A stretch of 64,000 nucleotides of DNA from the NCBI GenBank assembly GCA_033239525.1, contig BSYO01000014.1, forward strand, positions 5,560,536-5,624,535, given 5' to 3'. This DNA comes from Nepenthes gracilis (taxonomy: Eukaryota > Streptophyta > Magnoliopsida > Caryophyllales > Nepenthaceae). The notes under the pieces are model-generated. The model searched no databases and was not told the origin of the DNA. It saw nothing but the letters and a program-made list of their open reading frames with translations. The position numbers and the translations under genes were made by a program. Shown here piece after piece: positions 10,462 to 22,530 of the stretch (within the stretch, counting starts at the first letter, position 1; the number at the start of each line of letters is the position of its first letter).

Positions 10462-12879
10462 CAATACATACACAGGATCATCCAATGCTATGTAATATTC
10501 GCGGCACCAATTCTTTTAACATTTTATTTCAATAAACCAAGTTCATACAGAGATGCCATTCTAAGCCGTGATTACAACCAAAAGTTAATGGCGGAAGCAG
10601 TTCTATTCCAATATATATATACAAGTGGAAGTGTAGTCATTCATTCATTTTTTTTTTTGGTAAGTATAGTCATTCATTCATTTACAGTTTGAGACAAAGA
10701 CATTCAACACTATCAAAATCCTCAAAAATCTTCACCAGGCTTTTTGATTCCAAAATTCCTCTTGGATAAGCTCTGTTTATTCCTGCTCATGCGGTATCAA
10801 TTTCACTGTTTCATCTGGAGGGGAAAAATTGTAATAGAATGAGCCGAAGCTCAACAAGGCACAAAAAACATGCAATATAAATCATGAATGCAATAACATA
10901 AAGTTATAGGAAATACAGAGGTTCATCATGGATGCAGATTCGAAAGTTCCAAATCCGATGACAATTTTCAAAGTTCATAGTTGGGTGCAAAACTCCGGAA
11001 TACATGATTTTATATTTTTAATGTCAATTTCCGAAGTGTAAAGTCTAGCATCAAATCCGAAGCTCTTAGAGCAATATTAAATTCTGAAGTTCATGTATAG
11101 GGTTAATTACTGAAGTTCATAATGCCATGTCGTTTTCATTGTTCCAAGGGGACCTAGGCGAGTAGACCCTACCAGCCAAGGGGGAGAGTAATCAAGGGTA
11201 GATTATGTTCACTCCACACAATCAAAGGCCATAGTTTGATAATCATATCCATTCCATTTCCATTCAAAATCCAAAGTCTAAAGTTCCATATCTCTGTCCT
11301 CTCTTTACGTCCCGAGGGGGGTGGACCATGTATCACTCCATGGATGGAGTTACCCCTGATTATCACCGTAACGTTCTAAGGTGTGCTGAAAAACCTTATC
11401 TAACTGCTTCACAATTTTAGGTCCGAACCACTTATTCAAGGTTCAAACAAAATTCATCATATTTTCAAGGCTGATTTCATAGTTCACACAATCCATGCTT
11501 CGGTCAATATTCAAAAGACCTTCAATCTTTTAACATTTTAGTTTCCGTACAGGATTTTCATGCAGAATAGTCTGGTCATAAAATGAATAGAAACATAGGC
11601 CAGCATATAAAAATAAATGTGGAGAGCCATATTCATGCAAGGTAATTCCAGTTGTAAGTTGAACAATAAAGCATGTGCTAAACATGAACCAAAGTCAAGA
11701 ATTTACAAAACGTGAAACTTAGTTCATATTCATGCATGCTTCGTAATGAAACTTATACTTGTTAAAACAATGCTATAGAAAACAAATTCCGAAGTACACT
11801 TGCATTAAAACGCTATTACAATTTAAACTTGAAAACGAAGGTATACTTGCCTGATTTCCAAATTCTTTCACTCCAACTGGCCTAAGGTTCCCTTTTTCCT
11901 CAACGCCTCTAACTTCTTCTTGCACAAACTTTCTAACTCCCTTATTTTTCAGATTAGAAGTTCAATATTTTTAGAGAATTGATTAGGTGGGAGCAAGTGG
12001 GATAAGTCACCTGTTCGTACTTTTCTTCTAGAAGGTCAGCGAGGTAGGTAGGAATGGTTTACCTACTTTAGGCAGGTTGAAATTATCAACGGAGTTGGTA
12101 AATCTACTCCGGCTATCAAATTTAATCGACTCTAGTCATCCTCAACTCAACTTTGGTTTTTATTTCTTCATCATCAACTTCGGCTTCCATTTCCTCACAA
12201 GTCCACTCCGGCCTCCTCTTGCTTCCATAATCACTCCGACCTCCATCAATCCTTCAAATTCACTCCGGCCCTTAAGAGGTCATAAGGCCACTCCAGCCTT
12301 CAAGAGAGCACAAGGCCACTCTTGCCTTTAAGAGCTCATAAGCCAAGAGATCACAGAGTCACTTTGGTTCATCTCCACTTCGGCATCACCATGCCACTCC
12401 GGTTCATCACCACTTCAGCATCATCATGCAACTTCGGTTCATCACCACTTCGGCTTCATCATGCCACTTCGGTTTGTCACTTCAACTCACTTCGGTCCTT
12501 ACCACCTTGCACTCACAATTTTTACTTCTGCCTCGTCACGCACTCATGGCCACTCCAGCCTCACTTCAGAAACAAGGCCTACTCCAGCCTCATCACCTTG
12601 CACTCATAATTTTACTCCGGCCTCACCACACACTCATAACCACTCTGGCCTCACTTCACAAACAAGGCCTACTCCAGCCTCATCATCTTTCACTCATAAT
12701 TTTACTCCGGCCTCATCACACACAAGGCCACTCCGGCCTTTAAGTGTTCATAAGGCACTCCGGCCTCCATGATGTCACAAGGCCACTTCAGCCTTAAGGG
12801 TGCACAAGGCCACTCAAGCCTTTAAGAGATCATAAGGCCACTCCCTAATTATTATGTTGTTTTTGGGATCAGGACCTCA
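10287..12879 (-). repeat. 5' LTR of TE-A (complete, 2.6 kb)
   Basis: Bounded by TGACAG at the PBS side and GACCTCA at the outer end; 2593 bp. It includes a pure AT dinucleotide run near its PBS end, an AT-rich middle, a motif ATACTTGCCTG near 11842 shared with the other LTRs here, and a CCGGAGT-type minisatellite at about 12200-12840 matching that of the left LTR. Non-coding. Confidence 0.93.
10423..10458. repeat. (AT)n microsatellite
   Basis: About 36 bp of uninterrupted alternating T and A inside the 5' LTR of TE-A. It is the source of a spurious Ile-Tyr-rich reading frame. Confidence 0.95.
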
Positions 12880-15571
12880 CAGGAAATAAAGTATCAAATC
12901 TTCAATTTTCGTGCCTATGGTTTTGCTAAAACTTTTGGACGATAAATGAACACCAAACTCATGTATTTTCATGAAATCGGAGACATATATAGCAGTACAT
13001 ACCAGTAAACATGAAATCTATCCAATTAATCAGGAAAAACAGACATTATTTGCAGTAAACATGCAAAACCATAGATTTAAAGCATAAATACCATTTTTGA
13101 GATATTAAAATACTGTAAAAAAAGTAATTAACGTCCGAAGTATACTTGTCTGAGCTCGATTTACAGCTACCCTTACTCTGATCGGAGTGGATCAGAAGAT
13201 TTCTCCACTTTCTTTTCTCCTCGCTCTGCTTCCTCTCTTCTCTCCTTCGGTTTTGCATCGGTTCTCCCCTGAAGAAACCCCCACCTTCCCTTTTAAAATG
13301 CAAGAGAAAAGGGGAACACATGCGGCACATGCCTCGAGCGGCTGGCGGGCGGTCGCTTGCGCATTTTTGCGCCTACAAGGTGCTCGAGCGCCCTGTACTA
13401 ATTTGGCCCAATTCGCCTCATTTTGCTTCGGTACTAAATTTTTTCATATTCTTAAACCTAAACATAATTTCCAATCATATAATTACTACATAATTATCAA
13501 GTTTCAGGATCAGCATCTCACAGAACAGGTCATCTGTACTCATCATGGGTTGGTCATTCTAATTGTCTTGAAACAAGACCATAGGGCTTCCCATTTCCAA
13601 CTTCATAACTTTGACATCTCAGACGTGATTCTATTTCTCAACTTAGGAATACAACATTCTATTTTCCCAAGCATTCGAACCTGCTCACAATCTACCTTTC
13701 ACATTTCCTACGAAACACTAGAGGAATATCAAGTTCAAAGATCCCCAACATTAATTGCCTGTACTAACTCTATTTCCTTAATGATATCAGGGTCTATCTT
13801 TATAATCCTTAAACAGATTAATTCGCTTGCAATCTCCTAAGGTTACCCCTCCGTCATAACATAACCATTTTAATCCTTAAAATTATCAGATCAAAGTTAT
13901 CTCTGAGGCAATTCTACAAATTCTCAATAGAGACTTCCAATGTCAACTATCGATCTTAACATTCACCTTTCTTGAAAGATACCAAGATTCACCTATTATA
14001 GCCCTTAACTCTAGATTTGCAAGAAATTAATTACCTCCAAAAGCAATATTCGTAAATCCTCATGGTAAGGACCTCATCACAAAATCTCACTATGGCGATA
14101 CAATTTTGAAACATAAGCTCCTCCTCCACTTAGACCGAGGGTAGCCACCTATGGTGATCCAAAAATAACAAGATCCTAACCTTCCCTAATGAATCGCTAC
14201 CATCAAAGTGGCCTCGCACCTACATTACATTCCTTCCTTTAATAAACATACGGCTGATTACTTTCCACAATTCGCAACATCCATAAAAGAATGCACATAT
14301 AAACCAGGGAATAATCTAAAATTTACTAGGTGGATGTAACATAATATGCAATTTAGGGAAAAGAATACATGAACCCCAATTCAAATCAAATAGAAATCAA
14401 GCTCCACAAATAAGAAAATACCTTCATCCACGCTTGGGGGAGCCTCAACGTTCTAAACTATTACCGTAAGTGCCTTACCTGCTGCTAGTCTCCATGGTAG
14501 GGGACAATTCTTGGTCAGGTGGTCCTGATGACCACAATAAAAACAGGCCCCCTATTGCTTTAAAATAGGTCGTCTCTAGATGCCCCCTCCCACACTGCAC
14601 ACAGTCCATCTTAGACTCTTAAGGACCGGTCACTGATTGAACCTCAGTGATACTCTTTCTCTTATTTTCTGTCTTCGCCCTTTTGGATGGCCCTGAGGGT
14701 CCCAAACCCAACTCTACACTATTGCTCATCCGGCTGGCTGCCTTCTTAGCAAAGAATTTCTGGGTCTCCAACTCCCTCTCAAATATCAGGGCTCAATCTT
14801 GGATATCAGCATATGTTTAGAGCTTTTGAGTCACCAATTGCTTTCTAATATCATCCCTCAATCCCTGCTAAAACTTCTTTGTCTTCCTTAATTCATCCTC
14901 CACAAAACACGGAGCATATCCGGACAATTCAGTAAACTTGGCATCATATTCTGCTACAATCTGATTTTCCTTCCTAAGTCGCATAAATTCTTGCCCCTTT
15001 AGATTATGAAGATTGGAAGGGAAATACTTTTTCATCAAAGCTTCTTCAAACATTGCGCAAGTAATCTCATCATCTGGCACACCTAATGCCCTCTTTTTCA
15101 TGGCCCACCAACTATTAGCTTCACCTTCCAGCTTATACTCCACAAACATGACCTTTCCTTGATCAGAATATTGAATCACCGCAAAAATTTTCTTCATCCT
15201 TCAGATCCAAATATCCGCCTTTACTGGATCAAGTTCACCCATGAATTCAAGTGCTCTCTTCATCGTGAACCTATCATACGTTGTTGGAGCAGGATTTGAT
15301 AGAACTGGCTCAGGTGTAGGGACCGGAGCCATCTAACGTTGCTCCATTGATTCAACAACATTCGTCATCCTTCCCAACAAATTCACATACTCGACTTCTC
15401 GCTCATGGGGGGTACTAGCACCTCCACAGTTATTCCTTCTACTTCGTCTACTTGCCATGCTATGTCCTATAACCACAAACATCACAATATTAATAAACCT
15501 CAAGATATCAAATTAAATGGAGGGCTAAAATTAATCAAGATATCCCAATAGAAATCTATTGGATTGCCCAG
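12880..15571 (-). mobile_element. TE-B: remnant of a TE-D-type element lacking pol
   Basis: 12880-13522 matches the outer parts of the TE-D and TE-F LTRs (compare 45640-46384) and ends in the same TCTCACA. It contains the ACTTGTCTGAGC motif near 13145, a TTTTAAAA-type TATA-like site near 13297 and a small CTCGAGCG cluster at 13333-13392. 13523-14334 is non-coding and matches the TE-D interior (33088 onward and 36602-37050), minus about 830 bp next to the LTR including the PPT. Gag follows at 14335-15458 and a gag leader to 15571. RT and integrase are absent. The left end was cut by TE-A, the right end by the junction with TE-C. Confidence 0.75.
14335..15458 (-). pseudogene. Gag and start of protease, TE-B
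   Basis: Begins MASRRSRRNNCGG at 15458 and continues EYVNLLGRMTNVVESMEQR to a stop. The capsid-like block is open at 14868-15197 with YKLEGEANSWWAMKKRALG, EALMKKYFPSNLHN and VAEYDAKFTELSGYAP. Further left are a damaged zinc knuckle (CFYCGHQDHLTKNC) and the start of a protease without a readable active site. It parallels the gags of TE-A and TE-E and is broken by many stops. At about 14335 the protein similarity ends and non-coding DNA begins. Confidence 0.82.
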
Positions 15572-16584
15572 GACTTCGAGGAACCATGATGCGATCTCGG
15601 TCATTGTGGATCGGCTGACGAAATCTGCCTAATTTATAGCCATTTAGACTATGTATTCCGGTGATCGTCTAGCACAGCTGTACATTAGTGAGATCATTAG
15701 GTTGTATGATGTGCTAGCATCTATTATGTCCGATCGTGATCCATAGTTAGTCTCTAAATTTTGGGAGAGTCAACATCGAGAATTGGAGACGAATATGAAA
15801 TTTAGTACAGTTTACCATCCCCACACCGATGGCCAGTCTAAGCAGATGATTCAGATAATAGAAGATATGCTTAGAGCCTCGGTGTTGGAAATGAGAGGAA
15901 ATTAGGATGACCACCTGGCATTGGCCGAGTTCGCTTGTAACAATAGTTTCCAGGCAAGCATCGGTATAGCTCCTATGAGGCACTTTATGGTAGGAAGTGT
16001 TGATCTCCCATCCATTGGAAGGAGACAAGATTAAGCATTTACTGGGTCCTAATGTGATTCGGAAAACATCAAAAAAGATCGTGGTATTTTTTGAGAAGCT
16101 GAAAATTTCCTAGAGTCAGCAAAAGAGTTATGCCGATTAGAGGAGATCTAAGCTTAGATTTGAGGTCAGCAATTTTGTCTTCCTCAAGGTGTCACCGTGG
16201 AAGGAATTTTTCAGATTTGGTGTAAAGGGGAAACTAAAATCGCAATATATTGAGCCCTTCAAGATCCTTGAGAGAGTTGGTGAAGTGGCATATCATTTGG
16301 CATTACCGTCGTCGAGTTTGGCCGAGGTGCACAATGTCTTCCATGTTTCAATGTTGAGGAAGTACATCTATGATCCAGTGCATGTGATTGATTATGGTCC
16401 TTTTGCTATCAGCAAAGATTTATCATATGTGGAGGTGTCGATGGAGATCTTGGATTGCAAGGACCAAATTTTGCGCTTAAAGATGATCCCTCACACGAAG
16501 GTTTTATGGAGGAATCATTCTTGTGAAGAGGCGGCGTGGGAAAGAAAGGATGAAATCCAGGAAAAGTATCCTCATCTTTTCTGA
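15572..16584 (+). pseudogene. Integrase, C-terminal two thirds, TE-C
   Basis: Starts within the DDE core (GLPRTSRNHDAIW, VDRLTKSA), has SDRDP followed by a stop, FSTVYHPHTDGQSKQMIQIIEDML, and then a frameshift near 16000. The C-terminal part is open at 16189-16584: VSPWKEFFRFGVKGKLKSQY, GPSS-type linker, VHNVFHVSMLRKYI, YVEVSMEILD and VLWRNHSCEEAAWERKDE, ending YPHLF. This is the same chromodomain-like tail as in TE-A and TE-E. It is a pseudogene because of the missing N-terminal part, stops and the frameshift. Confidence 0.88.
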
Positions 16585-16635
16585 GGTACATAGGTTTAAA
16601 TAAGATTCATTTAATTTCAAGGACGTAATTTTTAT

Positions 16636-16649
16636 AAGTAGGGGAGGAT
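16636..16649 (+). promoter_or_regulatory. Polypurine tract of TE-C
   Basis: AAGTAGGGGAGGAT directly before the LTR start TGTAAGGTAC, placed as in the other elements. Confidence 0.85.
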
Positions 16650-16825
16650 TGTAAGGTACGGGTTCCTAAAACATAGTGATTCTAGTAATTAAGTTAATAT
16701 AATTGACGTGATTAAGTTTGGGATAAGTGAATTTGAAAAAACTTAAGAATTAGTCTTAGTGTAGGAAAATTTAAGGTTGGGTTCGCTGCAGGCTCGAGCC
16801 TAGAAGTGGGTGCCAAAACCAGTAG
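16650..16825 (+). repeat. 3' LTR of TE-C, first part
   Basis: Begins TGTAAGGTACGGGTTCC. It closely matches a second LTR start at 43839. The last five bases (16821-16825, agtag) are the target duplication of TE-D. The LTR resumes at 41921. Confidence 0.88.
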
Positions 16826-18109
16826 TGTGATGGAACGGATCCTAATTCCTATAGGACCCTTTGTCAGATAGATTCAAGACAAAATTTATAAATTTAGATC
16901 AGTAATTCTGTAGAAATTTCGACAGAGTTCTATTTAAAATTGGAAGGAAGTCCAAACATACAACCTGTATATTATAACCTGTACAGAGCATACTCGATAT
17001 CTAAACCTCAGACTTATGACCACAACACAATTACAGTACCAAATACAAGCACACAACTAACCAAGTATTATAATTTGCATCCTACAACAAACAAACACAA
17101 GAATACAATTGCTATCCATAATTTAATTTCAACAATCCTATCTACTATATTAGAATTCTGACGAGAGATGCCATTTAGAACCTGTACAAAACCAGAAAAC
17201 ATATAACGGAAGCATCTATATCTTTAACAGAAACTTGTGAAAGTATAAATACAGTTCTAACAGTTTACAGAACGTGCTACAAGTATTTATAAATAATTTT
17301 CTTTTCAAAATTCTACGGAACATGCAGAACTATCAGATTTTTCAAAATACTTCAAGATAATCTTTGAGGTTTCACATAGGCTCCGGAGCCTTCCTTGCTA
17401 GCTCTAGCTAGGCCTGATCATCCAGTATCTTCTCTATATCCTTATCTGGATGGAAAAAAACAGTAAAATAGTGAGTTGAAGCCCAACAAGGTACTAAAAT
17501 ATGCAAAATATAATGGTCTCATGCAGAACAAAGATACGGAAGATTCTAGAAACTATCAGAGAATAGGAACACATATAGAAAGCATGAGAAAAGTAGGATT
17601 CAATCTGAACAGGCTTCAGAAATCATAATTTATGCTTTCATGTAGAACATATATGCAGATGAGCAGAAACACATGCAATAATTATGAGGAAAGCATAATT
17701 TCTATGTAAACAGGTCTCAGAAAGTATAAATCATGCTTTAAGGCTATAACATAAATATGTTAGGTCAGAAAACCACATTAATATCAGATCAAAAGACCAG
17801 AAGCAGTTCATGAAAACAGGAGTAAAGAATGATTCTACTTAAACATGTATCAGAAATCAGGAATCAATGTAATCATGCTTCGATAATCATAAATCGATAA
17901 AATATGCTTCGAAAATCGAAAAACAGTACCAATTCTAGAAAATTTCCTTTTTACTAACTGAACGACCAAACTAGTGGACCCTACTAGCCGAGGGGGCAAG
18001 TAATAGATGATAGATTGTGCACACTCCACACAATCCAAGGCCAACCAATATCCCGTCTCATGGGATAATCCCTTCTTGTGGGATTATATACAAATACATC
18101 CCGAAGGAT
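16826..18109 (-). repeat. 3' LTR of TE-D, left part
   Basis: Aligns with the right LTR from 38982 to about 40790. Split by TE-E after CCCGAAGGAT. The last five bases, aggat, are the target duplication repeated at 31113-31117. AT-rich, no coding. Confidence 0.9.
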
Positions 18110-18438
18110 TGTGAGGTTTGGGGTCTTAAATTATAATAAATGCGACAAAATCAACGTGATAATAATTAATACTAGACCTATTGAACGAATGAGTATGCGT
18201 ATCGGAAGGAAAATTGGGTTGTGAACTGCTGAAGCGCTGCCAGAAGATCACGCCTGCTGTGCGCTCGAGCGCAAGCTCAAGCGCAAAAAGTAATGGCGCA
18301 AGCAACAGGCCATTGAGTGCCTATGCATGTTCGAGCGTGAAAATCCAGTAGCTCCCCCGCCCGTTGAGCACCTGTGCATGCTCGAGCGTGAGTTGGCAAC
18401 GAGGCCATGCTCGCCGGTCGCTCGAGCGCCCCAACAGG

Positions 18439-18446
18439 TATAAAAA
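18439..18446 (+). promoter_or_regulatory. TATA box of TE-E 5' LTR
   Basis: TATAAAAA in CAGGTATAAAAACGCG, right after the CTCGAGCG cluster. The same box is at 28930-28937 in the other LTR, so it predates insertion. Confidence 0.75.
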
Positions 18447-19708
18447 CGCGACCTGCTTTGTATTTCTTGGATTTTCCTCATTTTTCAGAAGATTTTGGAG
18501 AGGAGGAGAGAGGAAGAGCGTCGGTTTAGAGAGAGAAAGGAGGAGATCGAGGCGTAGAGTCCGAATCCGTCCGGGAGCCAATTATAAAAGTGATAGCACG
18601 CGTCGAGGCAAGTGTTCTCATACTCACTAACTTTCCCTTTTTGATGTTTTTCGGTTATCATCGGGTATTTTTTATCTCGATAGCCACCCAAACTATGAAA
18701 AATGTGATACCTGTGACTTGAAACCAAGTATTGTGTAATTTATTGTTTGATTTACTCACCGATCCGACCGGTGGAGTACCGCTAAACCCTAACCTACGAA
18801 AATTGGGGGTTTTCTTTTTCCACACCCTATTTCATTAAATTGACCACAAAATGTGAATCTCCATGTCCCAAATGTGTATATATGTCGGCCGCACGATCGA
18901 TCTCGCACATCTCGACCCGTTCGTGGCGTCCGGGCTCTCTAAATGGGCGCTATTACTGTTCACCTGAGACAAAAGGGGAAATTGCATGTTTTTACCTTCA
19001 TAAATTGTTGTAATGACTTTAAAATATGAATCCCCGCATCCCAAAAGTAAATATGTGTTGACTAGACATCCGATTCCGTAAACTTTGACTCGTTTGCAGC
19101 GTCCAAGCCCTCTAAAAGTGGCCTGACACTGTTCACCAGAAATTGGAAGGTAAATGTGCATGCTTTAGCTCTCTTCAATTGTGATGGAACTTATAACGAA
19201 ATATTGTGTCAAATTGTAAGCTCTAAAAATATGTAATTGTGCACCAGGAGCAAGGGGATGCATCCCGGAGGCTTCGATGTTGTGTCTTGACCAACGGAGG
19301 TAAGTAAAAACCAAACTCTCATACGAGTTGAATTTAATGGCCGAAAGATTTAATCTCCAAATAAAAGAAGCAAACCGAACAAGTAAATGGAAGAGAATCC
19401 ACAAAATATAATGTGATGGATTTGGTCTCTCGGATGAAGACATGTGATGGGATTGTGACTCTCCGGATGAGAATGTATATGGCAAAAGGTGGATTCTCCT
19501 TCAAAGGATTAAGACTAATCTTGAAGCTAGGACCACGGATCATAGGGGTAGTACACTCTAGCTTACCATGTACATCACGGTGGGAACCCAAGGAATACTC
19601 CGGTGGCTCCTAGGGGCGGGTGATGTTCAAGGTACGCTTTAGGATGCTACTGTGAAAGAACGAGGATTGCCCTAGTCCCCGGGGGATATGAAGCGATTGA
19701 GATGGCTG

Positions 19709-19835
19709 AGTGCTGTAGGCCTAAAATGTAGCCGATAGTCGAGTACGGTTGACCTAAAATGTAGCCGATGATCAAGTGCTACAGACCTAAAATTTAGCCG
19801 ATGGTCGAGTGCTACAGACCTAAAATGTAGCTGGC
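19709..19835 (+). repeat. Tandem hairpin repeat in TE-E 5' LTR
   Basis: Four imperfect copies of a unit built on CTACAGACCTAAAATGTAG followed by CCGATGGTCGAGTG. Each unit contains the inverted arms CTACA and TGTAG. The 3' LTR has only about two copies (30205-30262), so copy number changed after insertion or by conversion. Confidence 0.8.
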
Positions 19836-20693
19836 CTTAAAATATGTGGCAGACACATTCCTTTCTTTGTCCTCTCATGTCATTGGTTAGTATGACCTAC
19901 TAGCCCGGGTCCGTAAAGATTGATGAAAGCAATGAAAATGAATGAACGTAACCAGAACAAACATGCGAACTAAATGACTCCAGATGTTTCCTCTCCTCAC
20001 ATGCTTCCTTTATTCAAGTTATATGATTTCCCTACCCAGTTACTGTCTTTCCTGTAAATTACTGTAGTTAGTGATGTATGATTTCATTTGCTGGGCTATA
20101 TGCTCACCGTTGCTATATGTCTTTTTGATGAGAATACATTGATGCCTGATGAGACAGAGTAGGCCATAGAAGTGCGATAGACAGTTGATATTGCAAGTAG
20201 GACTTGGGGCTGGGACTTAGCTGATTTTGTGTATGAAACAGAAATTTTGGTCCTATATTTGTAAACTGTATAAAACATGTATGGTGATGAATAATGATGT
20301 TTAGCATGAATGAATGATGGATTAGTTCCCGCTGTGTATTATGGTTTTTATGCTTCCGCAGGTTCTTCTCATTGTGGTTATGGTCGTGGTTCCTAGTTGG
20401 CATCCTTCTCCACCGGCATTATACTAGAGTTATGATGTCGGTGCCGCCTCGGTTGATGCAGCAATTAGATCCTATGTAGTGTGTTGAGCATTAAGACTTG
20501 TAGTTTCATTGTGGATGGTTATAGATTGTTGTGCAGGGTTGATTTACAGGTGTTTGTATTTTGGAAAATGCTCGATTTATAAACAAAATTCTACCCAAAT
20601 TTCTACAGAAATTAATAATTTTAATTAGGAATACTAGTTTATTATTATCCTTGATGGAGGTTATTTAAGGAAAATAACCCGATCCGTTACAGT

Positions 20694-20705
20694 TGGTATC
20701 AGAGA
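20694..20705 (+). promoter_or_regulatory. Primer binding site of TE-E
   Basis: TGGTATCAGAGA two bases after the LTR end, complementary to the initiator methionine tRNA 3' end. Confidence 0.9.
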
Positions 20706-20929
20706 AGGGATGCCTTAGGATGGATCTAAATTTATCCGGAAGCCTAGGATAGTATGGGTTAAGGCCGAATGAGTGAATGTGGAAAAGCTAGGATAATTAA
20801 GTACCCTCATTTCGAATGTTCTCTTCAATTGCATAAGTGTTATCATATCTAGTAATGCCGTTGGGGATGGTTAAACCTTTGGCTCAACCTTTGTTATTTC
20901 TTTTTCAGTGATGACTTCTAAAGTTTGCG

Positions 20930-21890
20930 ATGTCGTCTAGACGTCAAGGTTCGCAAAGGGATGAGTCGTCGTGAGATCAAGAGGCAGAGTATTTGAATTT
21001 GTTGGGGCGTCTCACGAACATCATTGAAAATATGGAGCAGCGACATCTAGCCCCTATTCCTACTCCGGCTCCTGTTCAGGCTCCTGCTAATCCAAAGCCA
21101 TCTGCTTATGATAGCTTCATTCAGGAGCAAGTACACGCGTTTACGGGAGAACTTGACCCAACAGAAGATTGTGTGTTGTTTACATCTTACCGGTTGGAAG
21201 ATGAGGCACACCATTGGTGGCAGATGAGAAAAAGAGCATTGGGTGTACCGGAGGCTGAGATTACTTGGAAAATATTTGAGGATGCGTTTTTAGAGAAGTA
21301 TTTTCCATCTAGCCTTCGTGTTTAGAAAGAGGAGGAATTTCTCAAGCTAAGGCAAGGGAACCAGACAGTGGCAGAGTATGATGCCAAGTTTTCAGAGTTG
21401 TCATGGTTCGCTCCCTACATGGTCGAAGATGAAGAAATGAGGACCAAGAAGTTCCTAATGGGCTTGCGGGATGACATTCGCAAGTAACTGGTGACCCATA
21501 AATTGGCCACCTATGCTGATGTGCTGGATCGAGCCTTGATTTGCGAGCAAGAGCATGCAAAGGAAGAATTTTTCATAAAGAGGTCGGCTAGTAAGAGCGA
21601 GACAAGTGCCAACACCGGGACTAGTTCAGGGAGACCATACAAGAAGCCGAGGCAGCCGATTTTTGGAAAGAGTGGACAGAGGAGTGGCCAGATTTCATCA
21701 TCTTCTCAAGCCTCGGTGGGTTCATGTCAGCACTATGGAAGAATGCATAAGGGTAGACCGTGTCCCAAGTTAACAAGTGCTTGCTTCACTTGTGGCCAAG
21801 TGGGGCATAGAGCCAAGGAGTGCCCTCAGGCATCGAGGATTAGGGCTCCGAAGCCAGCGGTACAGGGTAAAGCTTTTGCAGTGTCTGCTA
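20930..21890 (+). pseudogene. Gag with CCHC zinc knuckle, TE-E
   Basis: Starts MSSRRQGSQRDESS and meets a stop 14 codons in, then EAEYLNLLGRLTNIIENMEQ. The capsid-like block has YRLEDEAHHWWQMRKRALG, FEDAFLEKYFPSSLRV-stop and VAEYDAKFSELSWFAP. The open part from 21491 has a basic linker and the knuckle CFTCGQVGHRAKEC (21782-21823), with an upstream Cys/His stretch CQHYGRMHKGRPC that has lost one Cys. Gag would package the RNA. Only three or four point stops separate it from an open frame, and it is in the same frame as pol, so it would be made as one polyprotein. Confidence 0.92.
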
Positions 21891-22530
21891 GCGAGGCCAA
21901 AGCATTAGATGAGGTGGTGGAAGGTATACTTCCAATTTGTGGTATTTCTTGCTCAGCACTTTTTGACTCTGGGTCCACGCGCTCCTTTATTTCCCCTCAG
22001 CTGGCTTGTTGAATTACACCCTCCCCCGTGACCCTTGATTTTTCTTTGATTGTATCCACGCCTATGGGGTTCTCTATTGTGACCGATGTGTCCTATCCAA
22101 GGTGTATTATGGAGGTGAAGGGACTTCTTCTAGCAGTTGATTTGATTCTTCTAGATATGCGTAATTTTGATGTTATCTTGGGTATGAATTTGTTGTCTAA
22201 GTATTATGCCACTATTGATTGTTTCCACAAAAGGGTGGACCTTACTATTCCAAATTGCGAGCCTTTCTGTATTCGAGGAGTTCGGAGAGTTGAGCCATCT
22301 AGTTTTATTTCTACTCTACAGATTCGCCATTTGTTGAATAGCAGGTGCGAAGCCGTTTTGGCTTATGTTAGTGTAGCGGAAGGTCAGGATTTGTCCGTAA
22401 AGGACACTCTGGTGGTGTGTGAATTCGAGGACGTGTTTCCCGACAAGTTGTCAGCCCTGCCACCATATCGTGAGATTGAATTTGGGATTGATCTCATGCC
22501 AGGATCAGCACCCATATCGAAAGCCCCCTA
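21891..22530 (+). pseudogene. Aspartic protease region, TE-E
   Basis: Active site CSALFDSGSTRSFIS with the Asp codon at 21965, then a stop after LAC (22010-22012). Downstream: [39 protein letters not shown] and [14 protein letters not shown], the usual second half of a chromovirus retropepsin, then the linker to RT with [13 protein letters not shown] and [15 protein letters not shown] single stop separates the two halves. Confidence 0.9.

Larger units (their letters stand above)
1..12879 (-). mobile_element. TE-A: Ty3/gypsy chromovirus (Tekay/Del-like), left LTR cut by window edge
   Basis: Minus-strand LTR retrotransposon in the order LTR, PBS, gag, protease, RT, RNase H, integrase with chromodomain-like tail, PPT, LTR, read from right to left. 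Position 1 of the window aligns with 11037 in the right LTR, so about 750 bp of the left LTR lie outside. The right LTR starts TGACAG and ends GACCTCA in window orientation, and a PBS and a PPT lie just inside. The two LTRs differ at about 14 of the first 190 aligned bases by eye, mostly C/T or G/A changes, so the insertion is not recent. All coding domains carry stops. A LINE splits the integrase. The right flank 12880-12884 (cagga) would be the target duplication; its partner is outside. The Tekay/Del assignment rests on the integrase tail. Confidence 0.93.
15572..16825 (+). mobile_element. TE-C: 3' end of a plus-strand Tekay-like element, left part
   Basis: Integrase core to tail, PPT and the first 176 bp of the 3' LTR, then interrupted by TE-D. 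The LTR resumes at 41921. The integrase begins abruptly inside SGLPRTSRNHDAIWVIVDRL, opposite in strand to the gag of TE-B just left of it, so the junction is a truncation or rearrangement and not a clean insertion end. Confidence 0.85.
18110..20691 (+). repeat. 5' LTR of TE-E
   Basis: TGTGAGGTTTGGG to CCGTTACA. In order it has a cluster of CTCGAGCG-type motifs at 18255-18430, the TATA box at 18439, a shared GGCAAGTGTTCTC motif at about 18607, a purine-rich GGAGGAGAGAGG leader and a short tandem array near 19709-19835. Non-coding throughout; the small reading frames in it also occur, disrupted, in the 3' LTR. Confidence 0.94.

Noticed and set aside
13187..13840. 217-residue plus-strand frame
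   Set aside because: It crosses from the TE-B LTR into non-coding interior on the opposite strand of the element, with no domain and no counterpart in the related TE-D or TE-F LTRs.
20694..20705. Possible initiator tRNA gene fragment
   Set aside because: Only the 3' complement is present and it lies next to an LTR. It is a primer binding site.
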